From positions 14,446,001 through 14,510,000 of the forward strand of contig NC_056046.1 of NCBI RefSeq assembly GCF_004379255.2: DNA of 64,000 nucleotides, written 5' to 3'. The stretch is from Salvia splendens (Eukaryota; Streptophyta; Magnoliopsida; Lamiales; Lamiaceae). The notes beneath the pieces were generated by a model that worked only from the letters and a program-made list of their open reading frames with translations, was not told the origin of the DNA and ran no database searches. Numbering within the stretch: position 1 is the first letter of the stretch; every line of letters starts with the position of its first letter. This document shows, piece after piece, positions 37,507 through 49,218 of the stretch. Made by a program: the position numbers and the translations under genes.

Positions 37507-37889
37507 CGTGTCTCCTTCAATATCAATAGTCTCCAACATTCTTTTCACACGGCCTGGCTCATTAGCAGAAGTTGGGTTTCAGAAAAATCAAGTAAGGATG
37601 CATCATAAGGTGCAAGATGGCGAAGAGTAACAGTGAGCAATAACCTCACCTCCAGCGCTGGCATCCTTTGCTTCCAAGTTAGCTCATCTTTTAAACAACA
37701 CCTGCTGTGTCACGTATAATGTATTACAACTAAATTCGTTTCATGCCATTAAAGAACTATGATCCCTGCCATCTTGTCAAAAAAAAAACTACTGTTCTAC
37801 CTGGATGCAATTCAGATGGCCATAGAGACATGTGAGATGAACAGTATCGTCATCTAATACTGGTTCATCAATGTTACCATCAAAATTAT
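37507..37889 (-). pseudogene. Ankyrin-repeat protein fragment, decayed
   Basis: Read on the minus strand, 37801-37889 gives an ankyrin-like stretch (DDDTVHLTCLYGHLNCIQ) ending at a GT. After an AG, 37507-37701 resumes with VLFKR, a TGA, ANLEAKDASAGG and later SANEPGRVKRMLETIDIEGD, ending at another GT. The order matches plant ankyrin repeat proteins, where such segments follow each other, but several stops and a missing stretch of repeat break it. No other exons of the gene are evident, though a short frame at 38.71-38.87 kb (NRKVKNPKSSVNPEH) could be a relic of its N-terminus. Confidence 0.65.
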
Positions 37890-38883
37890 CTGAAAATGCA
37901 CATAAGTTCGGAGAGTTAGCAAACAAAACAACCTCAAGCTTTAATTTGCATCATAAATAGTATAGAATGTTTGCTCTGTTGGCTAAACTCAGACTAGCGG
38001 TCACTAGCCAGCCATTAGTTTTGATCTTACTGAATAAAACAATTCACCAAAATATGCAGACAACATAAAACAAGATATTTAATTAACATGCACATTCTCA
38101 CAGGAATCCAGCAAGTAAAAGAACTCCAATAGATTTGCAGAAAAAGGAAGCGAAACAGTTGCCAACATACAGGCAGCCCAAGTTACTGACACTAAGACAC
38201 CAACCATAATAAAAAAGTCTTGTTTATTAGATTAGCAAGACCAGAATCTGTAATTTAGCACACATCCACATAAGGGAGTTGAGTATGATAAGCCAGACAA
38301 TTTTCTCACGCCCTCATCACTAAACACAATGATATATCTAAATTCTCCTGATTAAAGACGAACCAACCAATAGTACGAAAACTGATGTTCAAAGTGACTA
38401 ACAGAGATTAAAGTGCTTAGATTGCTTATAACATGCTATCAGATATGAACAAAGAACAATGTGCCTTGCACTGCTTTATGTATGCCAATGAGGTTATTGA
38501 GTATTGTTGTCAGCTTTCCAAATTACATTTGATTTACAAGTAGTACCTGAATATATGTAACCCAAAATTCTAACAGTTTTTTGTTAATAAAATACCATAC
38601 TGAATCGAAACTAGGATGGGTCTACTGTACACCTTAGAGTGTAAGAAACTTACAGCTTGAACAATGCCCAGGTACACTATCATTTGAATACATCAGCACT
38701 ACACACCATTAAAGCCAGCAGTCACTAGAGTTGATTCTCTGGGCTTGACTTGCCACAGTCCCATATTCAGCACTAGATGTCAGCAACATCATCAACATCA
38801 CTAGGTGTTCCGGATTAACACTGCTCTTCGGATTTTTCACTTTACGATTCTGAGAAAAGGATAAGATTGAAAAGAAACACCAA
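37890..38883. other. Intergenic between ankyrin fragment and PPR gene
   Basis: Holds the 3' side of the minus-strand PPR gene. An open stretch near 38.71-38.87 kb on the minus strand has no clear domain and may belong to the decayed ankyrin gene. Confidence 0.4.
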
Positions 38884-41493
38884 TCACCAATAATCATTAC
38901 ACGAGCAAAGTCCATCTTTGAAATGATGAAATCTATTTGCATCCCTCAAGATAATCTCACGTCCAGTAATCTTCGAGATTAATTTAATAGCCGTATGACA
39001 ATCTCCACAAACCCTCAGGTTTTTCATAACTCGAATAGGTACCCCTTCAGGTAATTTCACAAGTCCAAACACCACAGCCAACTTTTCACTGTGATGTGTT
39101 AAGTTTTGTGCCTTTTCTTCCTCTTCCACATCATGGAGGGAAAAGGCTCCATCAGGGCTATATCCAGCTTCCCTTAACATTCCACTTAGCTTCTCCCACG
39201 TTCTAATAATCAACATATGTTCAGGGTGCGGTGTGCTCTGTCCACCAGTAAACATATGCACCTCTTTGTCCACCTCAATCCAACTACAACCAGGTGATTT
39301 GCTAACCTTCCTACATTTCATCTTCTTCCTCAGCGTAGCAACATCGCCCCATCTACCTTTTGACGCGTAGATATTTGATAATAGGACAAAGGGACCAGCA
39401 TTTTTGGGTTCAAGTTGGACAAGCTTCTTCGCGGCAACTTCTGCAAGATCAGAATTCATGTGGTTCCTACATGCACCCATCAGAGAACCCCAAACAATGG
39501 CATCTGCCTCTACAGTCATTTCATTTATCAAATTATAAGCCTCATTCAGTTGGCCAGCTCGCCCAAGCATATCAACCATGCAAGCATAGTGCGCAGTGGT
39601 TGGCTCAATCTTATATTTTGACTTCATGGAATCAAATATTTCCTTCCCTTCCTTCACTTTTCCACTGTAACTGCAACCAGATAGAACTCCGATGAATGTT
39701 ATATCATCTGCATGGATACCTGATGAATACATTTCTCTGAACACTTGTAGCGCCTCATCTCCTAAACCATGTTGGGCATAACCTGTAATAAGAGAGTTCC
39801 ACATCACTATATCCTTGCAAGAAGATCTATCAAATATTACTTTCGCCTTGACAACATCACCACATTTCATATACATAGTCATCAAAGTAGATGACAAATA
39901 TACATCATCATCAAACTTGGACCTCAATACTTGGGCATGTATCTGTTTACCATGATCTAGAGTGGCAAGAGTGGCACAAACTGAAAGAATACTGATTAGT
40001 GATGGGAAATGTGACTTGACTCCCTCGCTCTGCATCAGACGAAAAAGACTAAGTGCTTCTAATTCAAATCCTTTCCGCTCATAAATCTTAATCATAGCCT
40101 CCCAGGTCCCATTATCCTTTTCCCTCATCAGGTCAAAAACTTTCCTTGCTCTAGAAACTTCCCCATTCTCTCCCAACCCAATAACCATTGCATTGCAAGC
40201 AACAACTGATTTGATTGGCATAGCCTTGAAAAGCTCCCAGGCATCCTCAGTCCTCGCACATTGAACGTAGCCCATAAGCATTGCCGTCCAAGTTACCTCA
40301 TTTCTTTCAGGCATGACCTCAAAGAGTTTCCTAGCGATATCTGCCTTCCCATTCTGTACATATCCTGAAATCATCGTTGTCCAAGAAACTACATTTTTCT
40401 GCTTCATGCAATCAAATATCTCCCGTGCCTCATCCAACTGACCTTTTGAGCATAGCCCTCCTATCATAGTAGTTTTGGCGACAACATCCTTCACAGGCAT
40501 CAGATCATAAATTATTTTAGCCTCATCAATCCTGCCTTCACGGATCAGCCCATTCAACATTACTGTCCACGATATAACATTCTTCATTGGCATCCGCCAA
40601 AATAATGCCTCCGCCTCCGAAACCAAACCTTCTTCCACATACCCCCTAACCATGGCAGTCCAGGTTATGACATTTCTTTCTCTTTCAGGCATTAGATCAA
40701 ATACTTCTCTAGCTTTCTTTACCATCCTATTCTTAATGTACCCAGAAATCAAGCCATTCCAAGAAACTGTATTCTTTTCTGGCATTGCATCAAACAAGCA
40801 TTGTGCTTCATTCGGCTGGCAGTACTGAAAGTAGCCAGATATTATAGAGTTCCATGAGGCAATAGTTTTTTGTGGAGTTCGATCAAACAACTTTCGTGCC
40901 ATTTCAATTTCACCCAGACGGACATAATAAGTGATTTGAGAAGCAGTTGCCATGTCAGTGCAAGAACAATATCCTCTGTATTTAATTCTGAAGCACTGCA
41001 GTGACTAAAACTGGGTCAGTTGTCCAACTTCAAAATTTCAACTTAACTGTAGTTTAAAATAACAACATATAAATGTGATTCTACACAATTTTCCCCCTTT
41101 CCATCATAGATTTTCAGTCCATAGATATGTTATGAAACTTCTTCATTTCTCCAGTGAATTTTATGAATCGTAGAATGCAACAGATAGATGAAACATTGAT
41201 GTCATTGTTATGCAAAATAATTCTCTTTTCCTTTTAGTAAAGCTAAGCCCCTCTTAAAAATGATACTGCATTGCCAGTTTTTTATGCAATCGTTCAATTC
41301 TCATGAAAATCATTCACAATAGTTACCAAATACTATACCTAATTACTAGATCATGTACCTTTCTGATATGTGCTTCGGCGGCAGAGGAGCAACAAAAGGA
41401 TCGGAGGTTTAAGAAGAGAAAGGGAATTGTGTCGAGTTTAGACGAAGCAGTTGCAATGTTGATCAGCGGCTTAAGCACCACAACAGTCGCCAT
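38884..41493 (-). CDS. DYW-class pentatricopeptide repeat (PPR) protein with spliced presequence, At1g56690-like
   Basis: PLS-type PPR proteins bind organelle RNA, and the DYW domain is the cytidine deaminase of plant RNA editing. Exon 2 (38884-40995) holds about 13 repeats (such as SWNSIISGYFQ, SWNGLISGYIKN and TWTAMVRGYVEEG), then E/E+ motifs (GCSWIEVDKEVHMFTGG) and a complete DYW domain: HSEKLAVVFGL supplies the His-x-Glu and CGDCHTAIK the CxxC, ending CSCNDYW. Exon 1 (41359-41493, MATVVVLKPLINIA) is Ser/Ala/Arg-rich like a mitochondrial presequence. It joins in phase 0 across a 363-nt GT/AG intron, giving about 748 aa. An internal ATG at 40953 would give 689 aa without the presequence. 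The closest match I recognise is Arabidopsis At1g56690. Confidence 0.93.
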
Positions 41494-42842
41494 CTCTCGC
41501 TGCAGTCTCTCCGACTCTGCTATGTTACTTGAGTGAGTAGGGTATCGCAATCGAATCTTGTGATGTTTCCTATCTATAACTATATGAGAAATTCAGTATC
41601 TGCAGTATAAATATAATAGAATCAGTATTTGGTTGTAAAATTTATTTAAATGTTTTAAGAAAAACAGAGTGGTCATGGCCGCCCCCGCCCAATCTCCGCC
41701 TGAGCTCTGAGCTCTCAACTGTGTGTGTGAGATTTGAAGAAGACGTTAGGTTGAAGGAGGAGTAATCATTGGGCTTATTTGTATTGGGCCATTGTTAGGC
41801 TTGCTTTGGTATAACAAAGCCCAAGTCCAACTTTCCAACTCTTGAAACATGATTAAAATTAATTAGCACTAAAAAATAAGTAATTGAATTAAATAGGAAT
41901 TAGCAAGCTACTGATAACTTGAAACTAGCATATTATAAAATTACTAGTGCCACACACCTGTGCGATAGCACAGAAATTTAATTTATTTGTTAATTCAAAT
42001 CTATAAAAATAACAATAATTATATAAGGCTTAACATCAATATATAGAGAATAAGATGAACTATTAGACTTAACATGAATAAATCAAAATAAAAATTATTT
42101 TTAGAAATACAATGATTAAATCAATACATTATGTATAACACAAATAAACCAAATAATTAACTATCCATTCTTGCACCAAATAAAACCTAAAGAAGAGTCT
42201 TGTGCCTCTATCAGAACTGCCAGAAAATTTCAGCGACGACAAATGAGAAACAGAAATCCAAAACTTCGCACCACCAACGCTACTTATCTTCCCTTCATCA
42301 TTTTACAAAATCAATTTCAACTGAAAACATTAAAAGGTTTCTCTACAACTGACTACCCAACACTCTCCAACGTCATATATCATAACTTAATCAAAATCGA
42401 CGACATTTCGTCACCTATAACACCAAAATCTACTCACGAAAAATTCTAACAAAACTCACCACTATAAGATAATTAAACAAAGAAATAGTAGGACTGATAT
42501 ATAATGGATGCTCATTGAAAAAATAATGTACCGATTACATCATTTTTTTCGCAAGAATAATGAAAGGAAAGTCACACATTCGACACCTCGGAAAAAAAAT
42601 TGCTTTGAAATTACCCTGGATACTTCCCCTTTTATAACCTTCATCTATAAAGATGAATATTAAATTTATTATCATATTAATGGACAAAAAACTGTAAAGC
42701 ATTTATTAGTATTTATTTAACTTATTACTAATAATATAGGACTAAAAAAGTCATGAGAAAAATGTTAAGCACTACCTATTCCATCAATATTTTCCTTGAA
42801 AACGGTTCAAAAACTGTAAAGCATTTGTCAGTATTAATTTAA
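41494..42842. other. PPR upstream region and AT-rich intergenic DNA
   Basis: Immediately upstream of the PPR presequence exon, so it should contain its promoter. The remainder is AT-rich with no domain; an open frame near 42.17-42.45 kb is not recognised. Confidence 0.45.
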
Positions 42843-44111
42843 TTGGGTGAATTGTACCAAATGACCCTAACTTTTGCATTTATTATACCAATGACCCCTA
42901 ACAAAAAAAATTGCATCAAAGGGGCCTAACGTTAAATATAATCACGAATGAAGTTTTTTAGTCACTTTTCAGACGAAAATGCCCAAATAGCTTGAAGGGC
43001 ATTTTTGGCAATCCCTAAATTCACTGACATATGAATTCTGTCACATTTCTATCAGCAGCTTCTTAAGTGATTTCCTAATAAGTTCTGGTACTTCATACGT
43101 GATTAAAGTTTTGTCAATATTTGTAAAAAAAATTCTTATGTCCCTCTATTTCTAGTTAGTGGTAACAATATAGTACTAGTTATATCATGTAGAAAATTCA
43201 TTGAGAAATAAAAATATGAAAAAGTGAAGTTATTTATGCAATAAAATCCGAATCAATAATACACATAATAAAAAATATTTCACATTTAGTTAAATGATAC
43301 AATAATTATTTTATTGAAAACATTGACATTTAAAATATTATTTCAGTATATATTATCGAACTAATTTGTTATTCTAAGCCTAACTTTAAGACGATTTTTA
43401 TGATTGATATTTTATTGAGCTAATTTTAATTTAGCTCAAACTGAAATTTTTAACATCATATGAACATTCAATCTTTAGATATAAATTTGCATAGTTTCTT
43501 GTCATTCATGATAAAATTGAAACTGTGAGTAATATTTTAAAAAATTCAAGCATATGGTATTAGCTATTTAATCCTTCAATATTTTTTATTAATAATAGTA
43601 TTTGAAATAAGACAATGTAAATTTATAAATTAATACTGCAAAATTAGAATATTTTCATAATAAATAAAATTGATCCATAATCAATGTAAATAAAATAAAT
43701 TAGGGGAAAATAAAAACATGGAAAAAATACCAGAAAATGAGTTTTATAAGGAAGAAATGGTCTCATTTTATTATGTACATATTAATTAATGCAGATAATG
43801 ATAAATATGTATATTATAAAAAAATTAGAAAGTGTAAATAATGACAAAATTTTAATTACGTATGAAGTACAAAAACTTATTAGAAAATTACATAAGAAGT
43901 TGCTGAGAGAAATGTGGCAGAAATCACAAGTCAGCAATATAATGGAGTGACAAAAATGCCCTTTTAGTGCCTGAGGGTGTTTTTGTTTGAAAAAACATGA
44001 TTCATTATTATATTTAACGTTAGGCCCCTCTGGTGCTATTTTTTTTTTGTTATGAGTCACAGGTGTAACAAGTGCAAAAATTAGGATCATTATTTGGTGC
44101 AGTTCACTCAA
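42843..44111. mobile_element. Long-TIR non-autonomous element, MULE-like
   Basis: Inverted terminal repeats of about 150 bp enclose about 1 kb of AT-rich DNA. The left starts TTGGGTGAATTGTACCAAAT; the right (reverse complement) starts TTGAGTGAACTGCACCAAAT. The two share GGGGCCTAACGTTAAATATA and a later GGGCATTTTTG-type motif. No transposase is present. Long TIRs fit Mutator-like MITEs, but the flanking AT-rich DNA hides the target duplication, so the superfamily is inferred. Confidence 0.75.
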
Positions 44112-45281
44112 TTTAATTTATAACCAATAATATTGAACTTTAAACGTATGAGAAGAATGTTCTTTTATTAATGGTGAAAATCCAAAGCTACAATTTTCGT
44201 ATATATTTTTTATCTCATGAGTTTATGTCGCATGCTAATATTGATCGATTTTACACAACTACTGAACTCATTTAGATTAAACAATTGAAATGTTTACTAC
44301 TCCATAACAAAACTACTCCTATTATGATTAAAATCTTAAAAACGATATATCAGTTATCTTTTATTTTATTATTATAATAATGATTCATAATGATATTTAT
44401 GCACATATAATATTGTAAGTTTTATATTAGTTGAATAATAGTGCAACTCATCTTTATACATTCAAATATATATTTACATTTCATTGGTTGTTAAAAGGCA
44501 GCGATGATTGGCCGTTACTTTACGTTTTATTAACTTCAAATTCAAATTAGTCGTAAATCTTAAATATGTTAAAATAACGTTTTAGAACATATTATACTAA
44601 AATATTAGCATTTAATTATTCATAAGTTATATTTATAAGTAGAGTGGTAACGGTGACTAATTATGTTTGAATTAGTTATAGATAGCAAATATTCAAATTC
44701 ATACACTAAATTTTTAAATATTTAAATTTATATCCATAATTCATAAATATTCACATTAGACCTGCCTATTTTAATAATTATATGTATAGATACTTACTGG
44801 TGATGTGCGAAAAAATTGTGAATTTAATATATAGACCTGCCTATTTTTTCATATTAATAACCACATGATTAAATGAATAGTTTTATTGGATTGATTTATA
44901 GCGTATATTGTCGGTTACAGCAAAGAAAATATAGTCGGCGTCACATAACTTCACAATCAGTTTAGTGTTGTAATTAATGTCAGTATTTGTTTTCGGATTT
45001 ATAAAGCAAAGGGAGTTTGTATAATTCAGCAACAAATCACAAGAGGCGGATTCATATTCCAATATACGTGCTATAATTCTTTGGTAACAAAGGATCCTCA
45101 CCAGCTCACTGATTTACATTTTGATTACTTTTGAATAATTGGAATCTTCTGAATTTATGTGATGCACGTTTTAAGTTGAAACATTCAATTATTCATGTGT
45201 TTAGTCTTGCAGCATTCCATTTTTAATTTGACATGTTCGCTTCTACATTTCACATTTCCCAACATCTTCATTAACCCCTAA
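44112..45281. other. AT-rich intergenic DNA
   Basis: No gene recognised; short open frames have no domain. Confidence 0.5.
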
Positions 45282-46035
45282 GAGCATGGCGCCCGTCCCG
45301 GCGGAATTTCGACCGGCATGTTGGAATTCCGCGGCGGACGTCCGCCATTGTGCATGGTATGCACGGATATGGAATTCCGCCGAGGACACCGCAGTTCCCC
45401 GACGTTACGCGGATTTCCGTCGCGACGGGAGTGCGGACGTCCGCCATTGCGTTGACTCCCACGGACGTCCGCGCGGAATTCCCGTTTATTGCATTAAGAG
45501 CATCAGCAGTGGCGCGGAATTCCCAAAAACACCTCCTGCCACGTCATACGGACTTCCCACTGCACTGCCACGTCATAAGGACTTCCCACTACACAGTGGC
45601 GGACATCCCCAAGGACTTCCCGAAGGACTTCCCACAATTAAAAAAATTTAATGCAATAAACGGGAATTCCCCGCGGACGCCCGTGGGAGTCAACGCAATG
45701 GCGGACGTCCGCACGCCCGTCGCGACGGAATTCCGCGTAACGCCGTGGAACTGCGGTATCCTCGGCGGAATTTCATATCCGTGCATACCATGCACAATGG
45801 CGGACGTCAGCCGCGGAATTCCGGCACGCCGGTCGGAATTCCGCCGGGACGGGCACCATTGCTGATGCTCTAAATTTTTTTAATCGTGGGAAGTCTTTCG
45901 GGAAGTCCTTGGGGATGTCCGCCACTGTGCAGTGGGAAGTCCTTATGACGTGGCAGTGCAGTGGGAAGTCCGTATGACGTGTTAGGGGGTGTTTTTAGGA
46001 ATTCCGCGGGAAATTCCGCGCCATTGTTGATGCTC
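45282..46035. mobile_element. Harbinger MITE (minus orientation) split by a sibling copy
   Basis: The host MITE is 45282-45497 plus 45874-46035 (378 bp), flanked by TAA (45279-45281 and 46036-46038). Its ends are GAGCATGGCGCCCGTCCCGG and, as reverse complement, GAGCATCAACAATGGCGCGG. Both parts are reverse-complement copies of the halves of the element inserted between them. The terminal and subterminal sequence (CCACGTCATA, GGAATTCC, GCGGACGTCC) is that of the transposase element at 27-29 kb. Confidence 0.93.
45498..45870. mobile_element. Harbinger MITE inserted into its own family member
   Basis: A 373 bp element with ends GAGCATCAGCAGTGGCGCGG and (reverse complement) GAGCATCAGCAATGGTGCCC. 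It is flanked by TAA (45495-45497 and 45871-45873). The host sequence across the site, GCATTAAATTTTTTTAAT, is recovered exactly when the insert and one TAA are removed, and it matches the equivalent site inside the insert itself. Confidence 0.93.
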
Positions 46036-46038
46036 TAA

Positions 46039-46413
46039 TTAATATCGCCCCATGGGGAATTTATGAACAATGCATTATTTTAATTTTGTACTATTATTTC
46101 TGACCTATGGCTTGATTTGGCCATAGTCGTTGGATCAAATTTCCGCCCACATATTTATACATTAAACCAGGGGCATAATTATATAAGTCTGACATTCACG
46201 CCACAAATTGTAGCCCTTTACTTTTGTATATACGTTAAAATTTATTCTTTAATTTACAAGAATGGAGTTCATGTACATACACTCCAAAAAAACATGATTT
46301 GCTCCACAAAAAAATGCTCAATTCCTCAACAAAAACCAAAAAAAAGAGGAAAAAAATTGATTAGTCACTCTCTTCCCAAATATCTAAAACAATATGAGCT
46401 ACATATATATAAT
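46039..46413. other. 3' side of the first LURP-one-related gene
   Basis: AT-rich, likely 3' UTR; no other feature seen. Confidence 0.45.
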
Positions 46414-47256
46414 TTACAATTTTTTGTTAAGCATAGCATACGTTATCACTAGAGCCATAACTAAGGCTTGATCTACCTGCGGTTCTACAACTAAAGTTAG
46501 CACATCATCGCCCAATGCAACTCCACCTGCTGTTTGCTTTCCTATTACCTACACATTAATCAAAAATTATCTCAATCTTGCACCAACAACAATCAACTTG
46601 AGGCTTAAATTTCCACATAATTAACCACATTTAAATTAATTAATTACTCACCTCCGCCAACACTCGCCCCTCGTAATCCATAATCTTAAACATCAATTTC
46701 CTTTGAAATCCCAAAATTTTCAACATTGATGTAACGTTATTACATCTCAAATCAGCATGGCAAGAAACAAATTCACTTGCAAAAACTTTCCACTTTTTGT
46801 TCACTTTGAACAATGTCCCCTCCCTATCAACCTTTGAGTTATTCCATTTTCGCCCTTCCCACCCTTTGAAAAACACTAGTTTCTGCAAAAACATACAAGA
46901 GCTACACAATATTAATAAGATTATTGCATTACAACCAATAAGTCAGGAATTCGAGACACCTAATATATATATATATGCATGCATGAATAGTACTCCATTA
47001 CCTTTCTTCTAATGGAGAAGAGCACTTGGCCATGCAAGTTCATGAGTAGGGTTTCCGTGGTAGACTTTGTTTGGTAATTATCGACACGAAACACTACATC
47101 GCCTTTGGAGTTGAAGACGGTGCAGCCATTGCCATTGATCACAAGGGATTTCATCCAAACGGTGAAGATCTCTCTCTTTGACGAAGAGTACACTTCATCA
47201 TCGGAGCAACCCTCAATCATCGATCTTTTCGGGTATACCTTAGCCATTAAACTCAC
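46414..47256 (-). CDS. LURP-one-related (LOR) protein, copy 1
   Basis: Exons: 47002-47256, 46652-46882 and 46414-46548, with GT/AG borders all in phase 0 (206 aa). The protein carries the LOR/DUF567 fold: FTVWMKSLVINGNGCTVFNS, DVVFRVDNYQTK, LLMNLHGQVLFSIRRK, KLVFFKGWEGRKW, KIMDYEGRVLAEVIGK, and the C-terminal VALGDDVLTLVVEP...DQALVMALVITYAML. The family has a tubby-like barrel; one Arabidopsis member acts in defence against downy mildew. The start may be 47256 or the ATG at 47247, which matches the paralogue's MAKV start. Confidence 0.93.
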
Positions 47257-47372
47257 CTTCTAAATGACTTGGCTGACCTTAACACACTCAAATAGGGTAT
47301 AAATATGATGATCGGATTTTATGTTTTTTTTTTCAAATATTTTTAGAAATTAACAAGAATACGTGTGCAGGT
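47257..47372. promoter_or_regulatory. Short upstream region of LOR copy 1, up to a TRIM
   Basis: Only about 116 bases separate the LOR start from the inserted TRIM, so any longer promoter would include the transposon. CTATTTGAGTGTG (47287-47299, minus-strand read) may be leader. Inferred from position. Confidence 0.3.
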
Positions 47373-47919
47373 TGTTGGCAATTGAAACTAAAAAATATAA
47401 CATATAACTGTCTCACATCGGTGTCAAGAGAAAACTGAAACTAGTATATAAGTCTCATTGGCCCCTCCTCCTATTACCAATTGGTTTTAGGATGGAACCC
47501 ATGGATTTCTATCATGGTATCAGAGCGGGTCGCCGACTGTGGGTTAAATTTAACTGACCCAGCAGTATATCTGGGCCGAAACCGAAAAAATGACTGACTC
47601 AGCAGTATATCTGGACTTAAAAATTTTTGGCCAAGTGGTCCAACCGATCGAAAAAAAATTGGGCCGATTGTCCAATCGATTAGAAAAAAGTCCAACCCCT
47701 CCAAGGTTCACCTTGAAGGGTTTGAGGGAGGGTGTTGACAATTGTAACTAAAAAATATAACATATAACTGTCCCACATCGGTGTCAAGAGAAAACTGAAA
47801 CTAGTATATAAGTCTCATGGGCCCCTCCTCCTATCACCCATTGGTTTTAGGATGGAACCCATGAATTTCTATCACAGATAACCTCTCCAAGATAGGATGG
47901 AACCCATAGATTTCTATCA
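47373..47919 (+). mobile_element. TRIM (miniature LTR retrotransposon)
   Basis: The left LTR (47373-47514) begins TGTTGGCAATTGAAAC and ends TTTCTATCA. The right LTR (47733-47874) begins TGTTGACAATTG and has the same end. Directly after the left LTR is TGGTATCAGAGC, the initiator-tRNA-Met primer site. A purine-rich GGGTTTGAGGGAGGG precedes the right LTR. The internal part is only about 220 bases with no ORF. CAGGT precedes the left LTR (47368-47372) and follows the duplicated right terminus (47920-47924). Confidence 0.92.
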
Positions 47920-47937
47920 CAGGTAACCTCTCCAAGA
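47850..47937. repeat. 44-bp tandem duplication at the TRIM right end
   Basis: Two direct copies (about 47850-47894 and 47895-47937) contain the last 25 bases of the LTR plus CAGRTAACCTCTCCAAG. The second copy keeps CAGGT, identical to the left target site; the first has CAGAT. Confidence 0.88.
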
Positions 47938-49032
47938 AAGGCCAGATTAATTGGAGGAGGAAGCAGCCGTGTGCAGCTGCTAAATATTTTGACTTTGTTA
48001 AATTTATTACTAATATCTGCACGTTTGAGTTGTGCTAATGCCAGTTTGTCATCATTTGAAGCCTGTTTCTCTAGACTATTAAATTATTTGTATCATTTTT
48101 ATAAGCCTTGTTAAGTCAATCATTTAATTTTTTTGGCACAAGGTTGTTTGGGAAGACAATTTTATCTGTAGTTATGTTTTATATATCTAATGATATTAAA
48201 CAAATATCACAGAATGAAAAGGGAAGAACAATATTTATTTAAACTTTAGATTGGTGTGAAATGCAAAATTCAAACTTTAAATTATCACTTTTGCACATTT
48301 TGGATTTTTTTAGTCCAAATTACCCTTCAACTCTTAAGGGGTATTTAGCTGTTAAGGGGCATTTTAGTCTATCTGTGATGAGAGAGACTGCCACCGTTTT
48401 CTTTTCTAAATTTGGAGAGAAATAGAATAAACTTGTGTACAATAAATCAATCCTAATATTAGGATAATTTAATTTATTTGAATTTCTCTTTCATCAATAG
48501 AGTAAAATGCCCTTTTTGGACGGGAGGATAATTTGGACCAAAAAAAATCTAATAAATGTAAAAGTTCCTCCCGTTATATTAAATCAAAGTATGTGGACGT
48601 GCGGTGATATTTTTAAGAGTGAACTTCAAAAATGGTTTTTGATATTTCAGTTTCGCACAAAAATGCTATATAAAAAATATCAGAAACTATATTTGTGCGA
48701 AACTGAAAGATTATATACCATTTTTGAAGTCACTCTATTTATAATATTTGAGTACCGCGTTTGATACATCCAAAGTTTGAGTACAAAAAATTTAGTTTGT
48801 TTATTTAGGAGGTGTGCTCACGTTTTTTATTTTGACGATGAAACGCACATGTCAATAAGTAGCTCCCGTGACTCCGTCTAACTTATAGTCGGCAATACGG
48901 TCCCCTCTAAGGGTTCAAACCACCTAAATGGTTACCGAGGAGATGCATTTTTATTCATTTGATAAAAATAATGTTTGCAGAACACGAAATAGTTAGTCAA
49001 TTACTAATCCTGAGACATAATTAATTAATCTA
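47938..49032. other. AT-rich intergenic DNA with a foldback
   Basis: No gene recognised. It contains the 121-bp foldback at 48616-48736, listed separately. Confidence 0.5.
48616..48736. repeat. Foldback (inverted repeat) of about 121 bp
   Basis: The left arm from AGAGTGAACTTCAAAAATGG to TTTCAGTTTCGCACAAA is matched by the right arm TTTGTGCGAAACTGAAAG to CCATTTTTGAAGTCACTCT. The arms are about 50 bases with a short loop. It could be a small MITE or a transcribed hairpin; no clear target duplication was seen. Confidence 0.82.
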
Positions 49033-49218
49033 TGTTGACAAGGGATTTCATATTCATTCTTGAATGTTCACAATGAAAGGAGTTACACGCCTAAAATAGG
49101 CAAATGAGATTTTACATATGGTAAGATATTAACATGACGTACCCTAGCTATAAATCAGGAAAGATTAATTGTAATTGATCTCGTAATCTTTGCATATCTT
49201 TCGTAATTTCTTCTAACA
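49033..49218 (-). repeat. 3' LTR of the copia element
   Basis: 186 bp. It differs from the LTR at 53217 by a modest number of substitutions and small indels, so the element is not recent. Confidence 0.9.

Noticed and set aside
45286..45865. Several 60-170 codon open frames in GC-rich DNA
   Set aside because: They lie wholly inside MITE terminal and subterminal repeats, occur in both strands because of the inverted structure, and have no domain.
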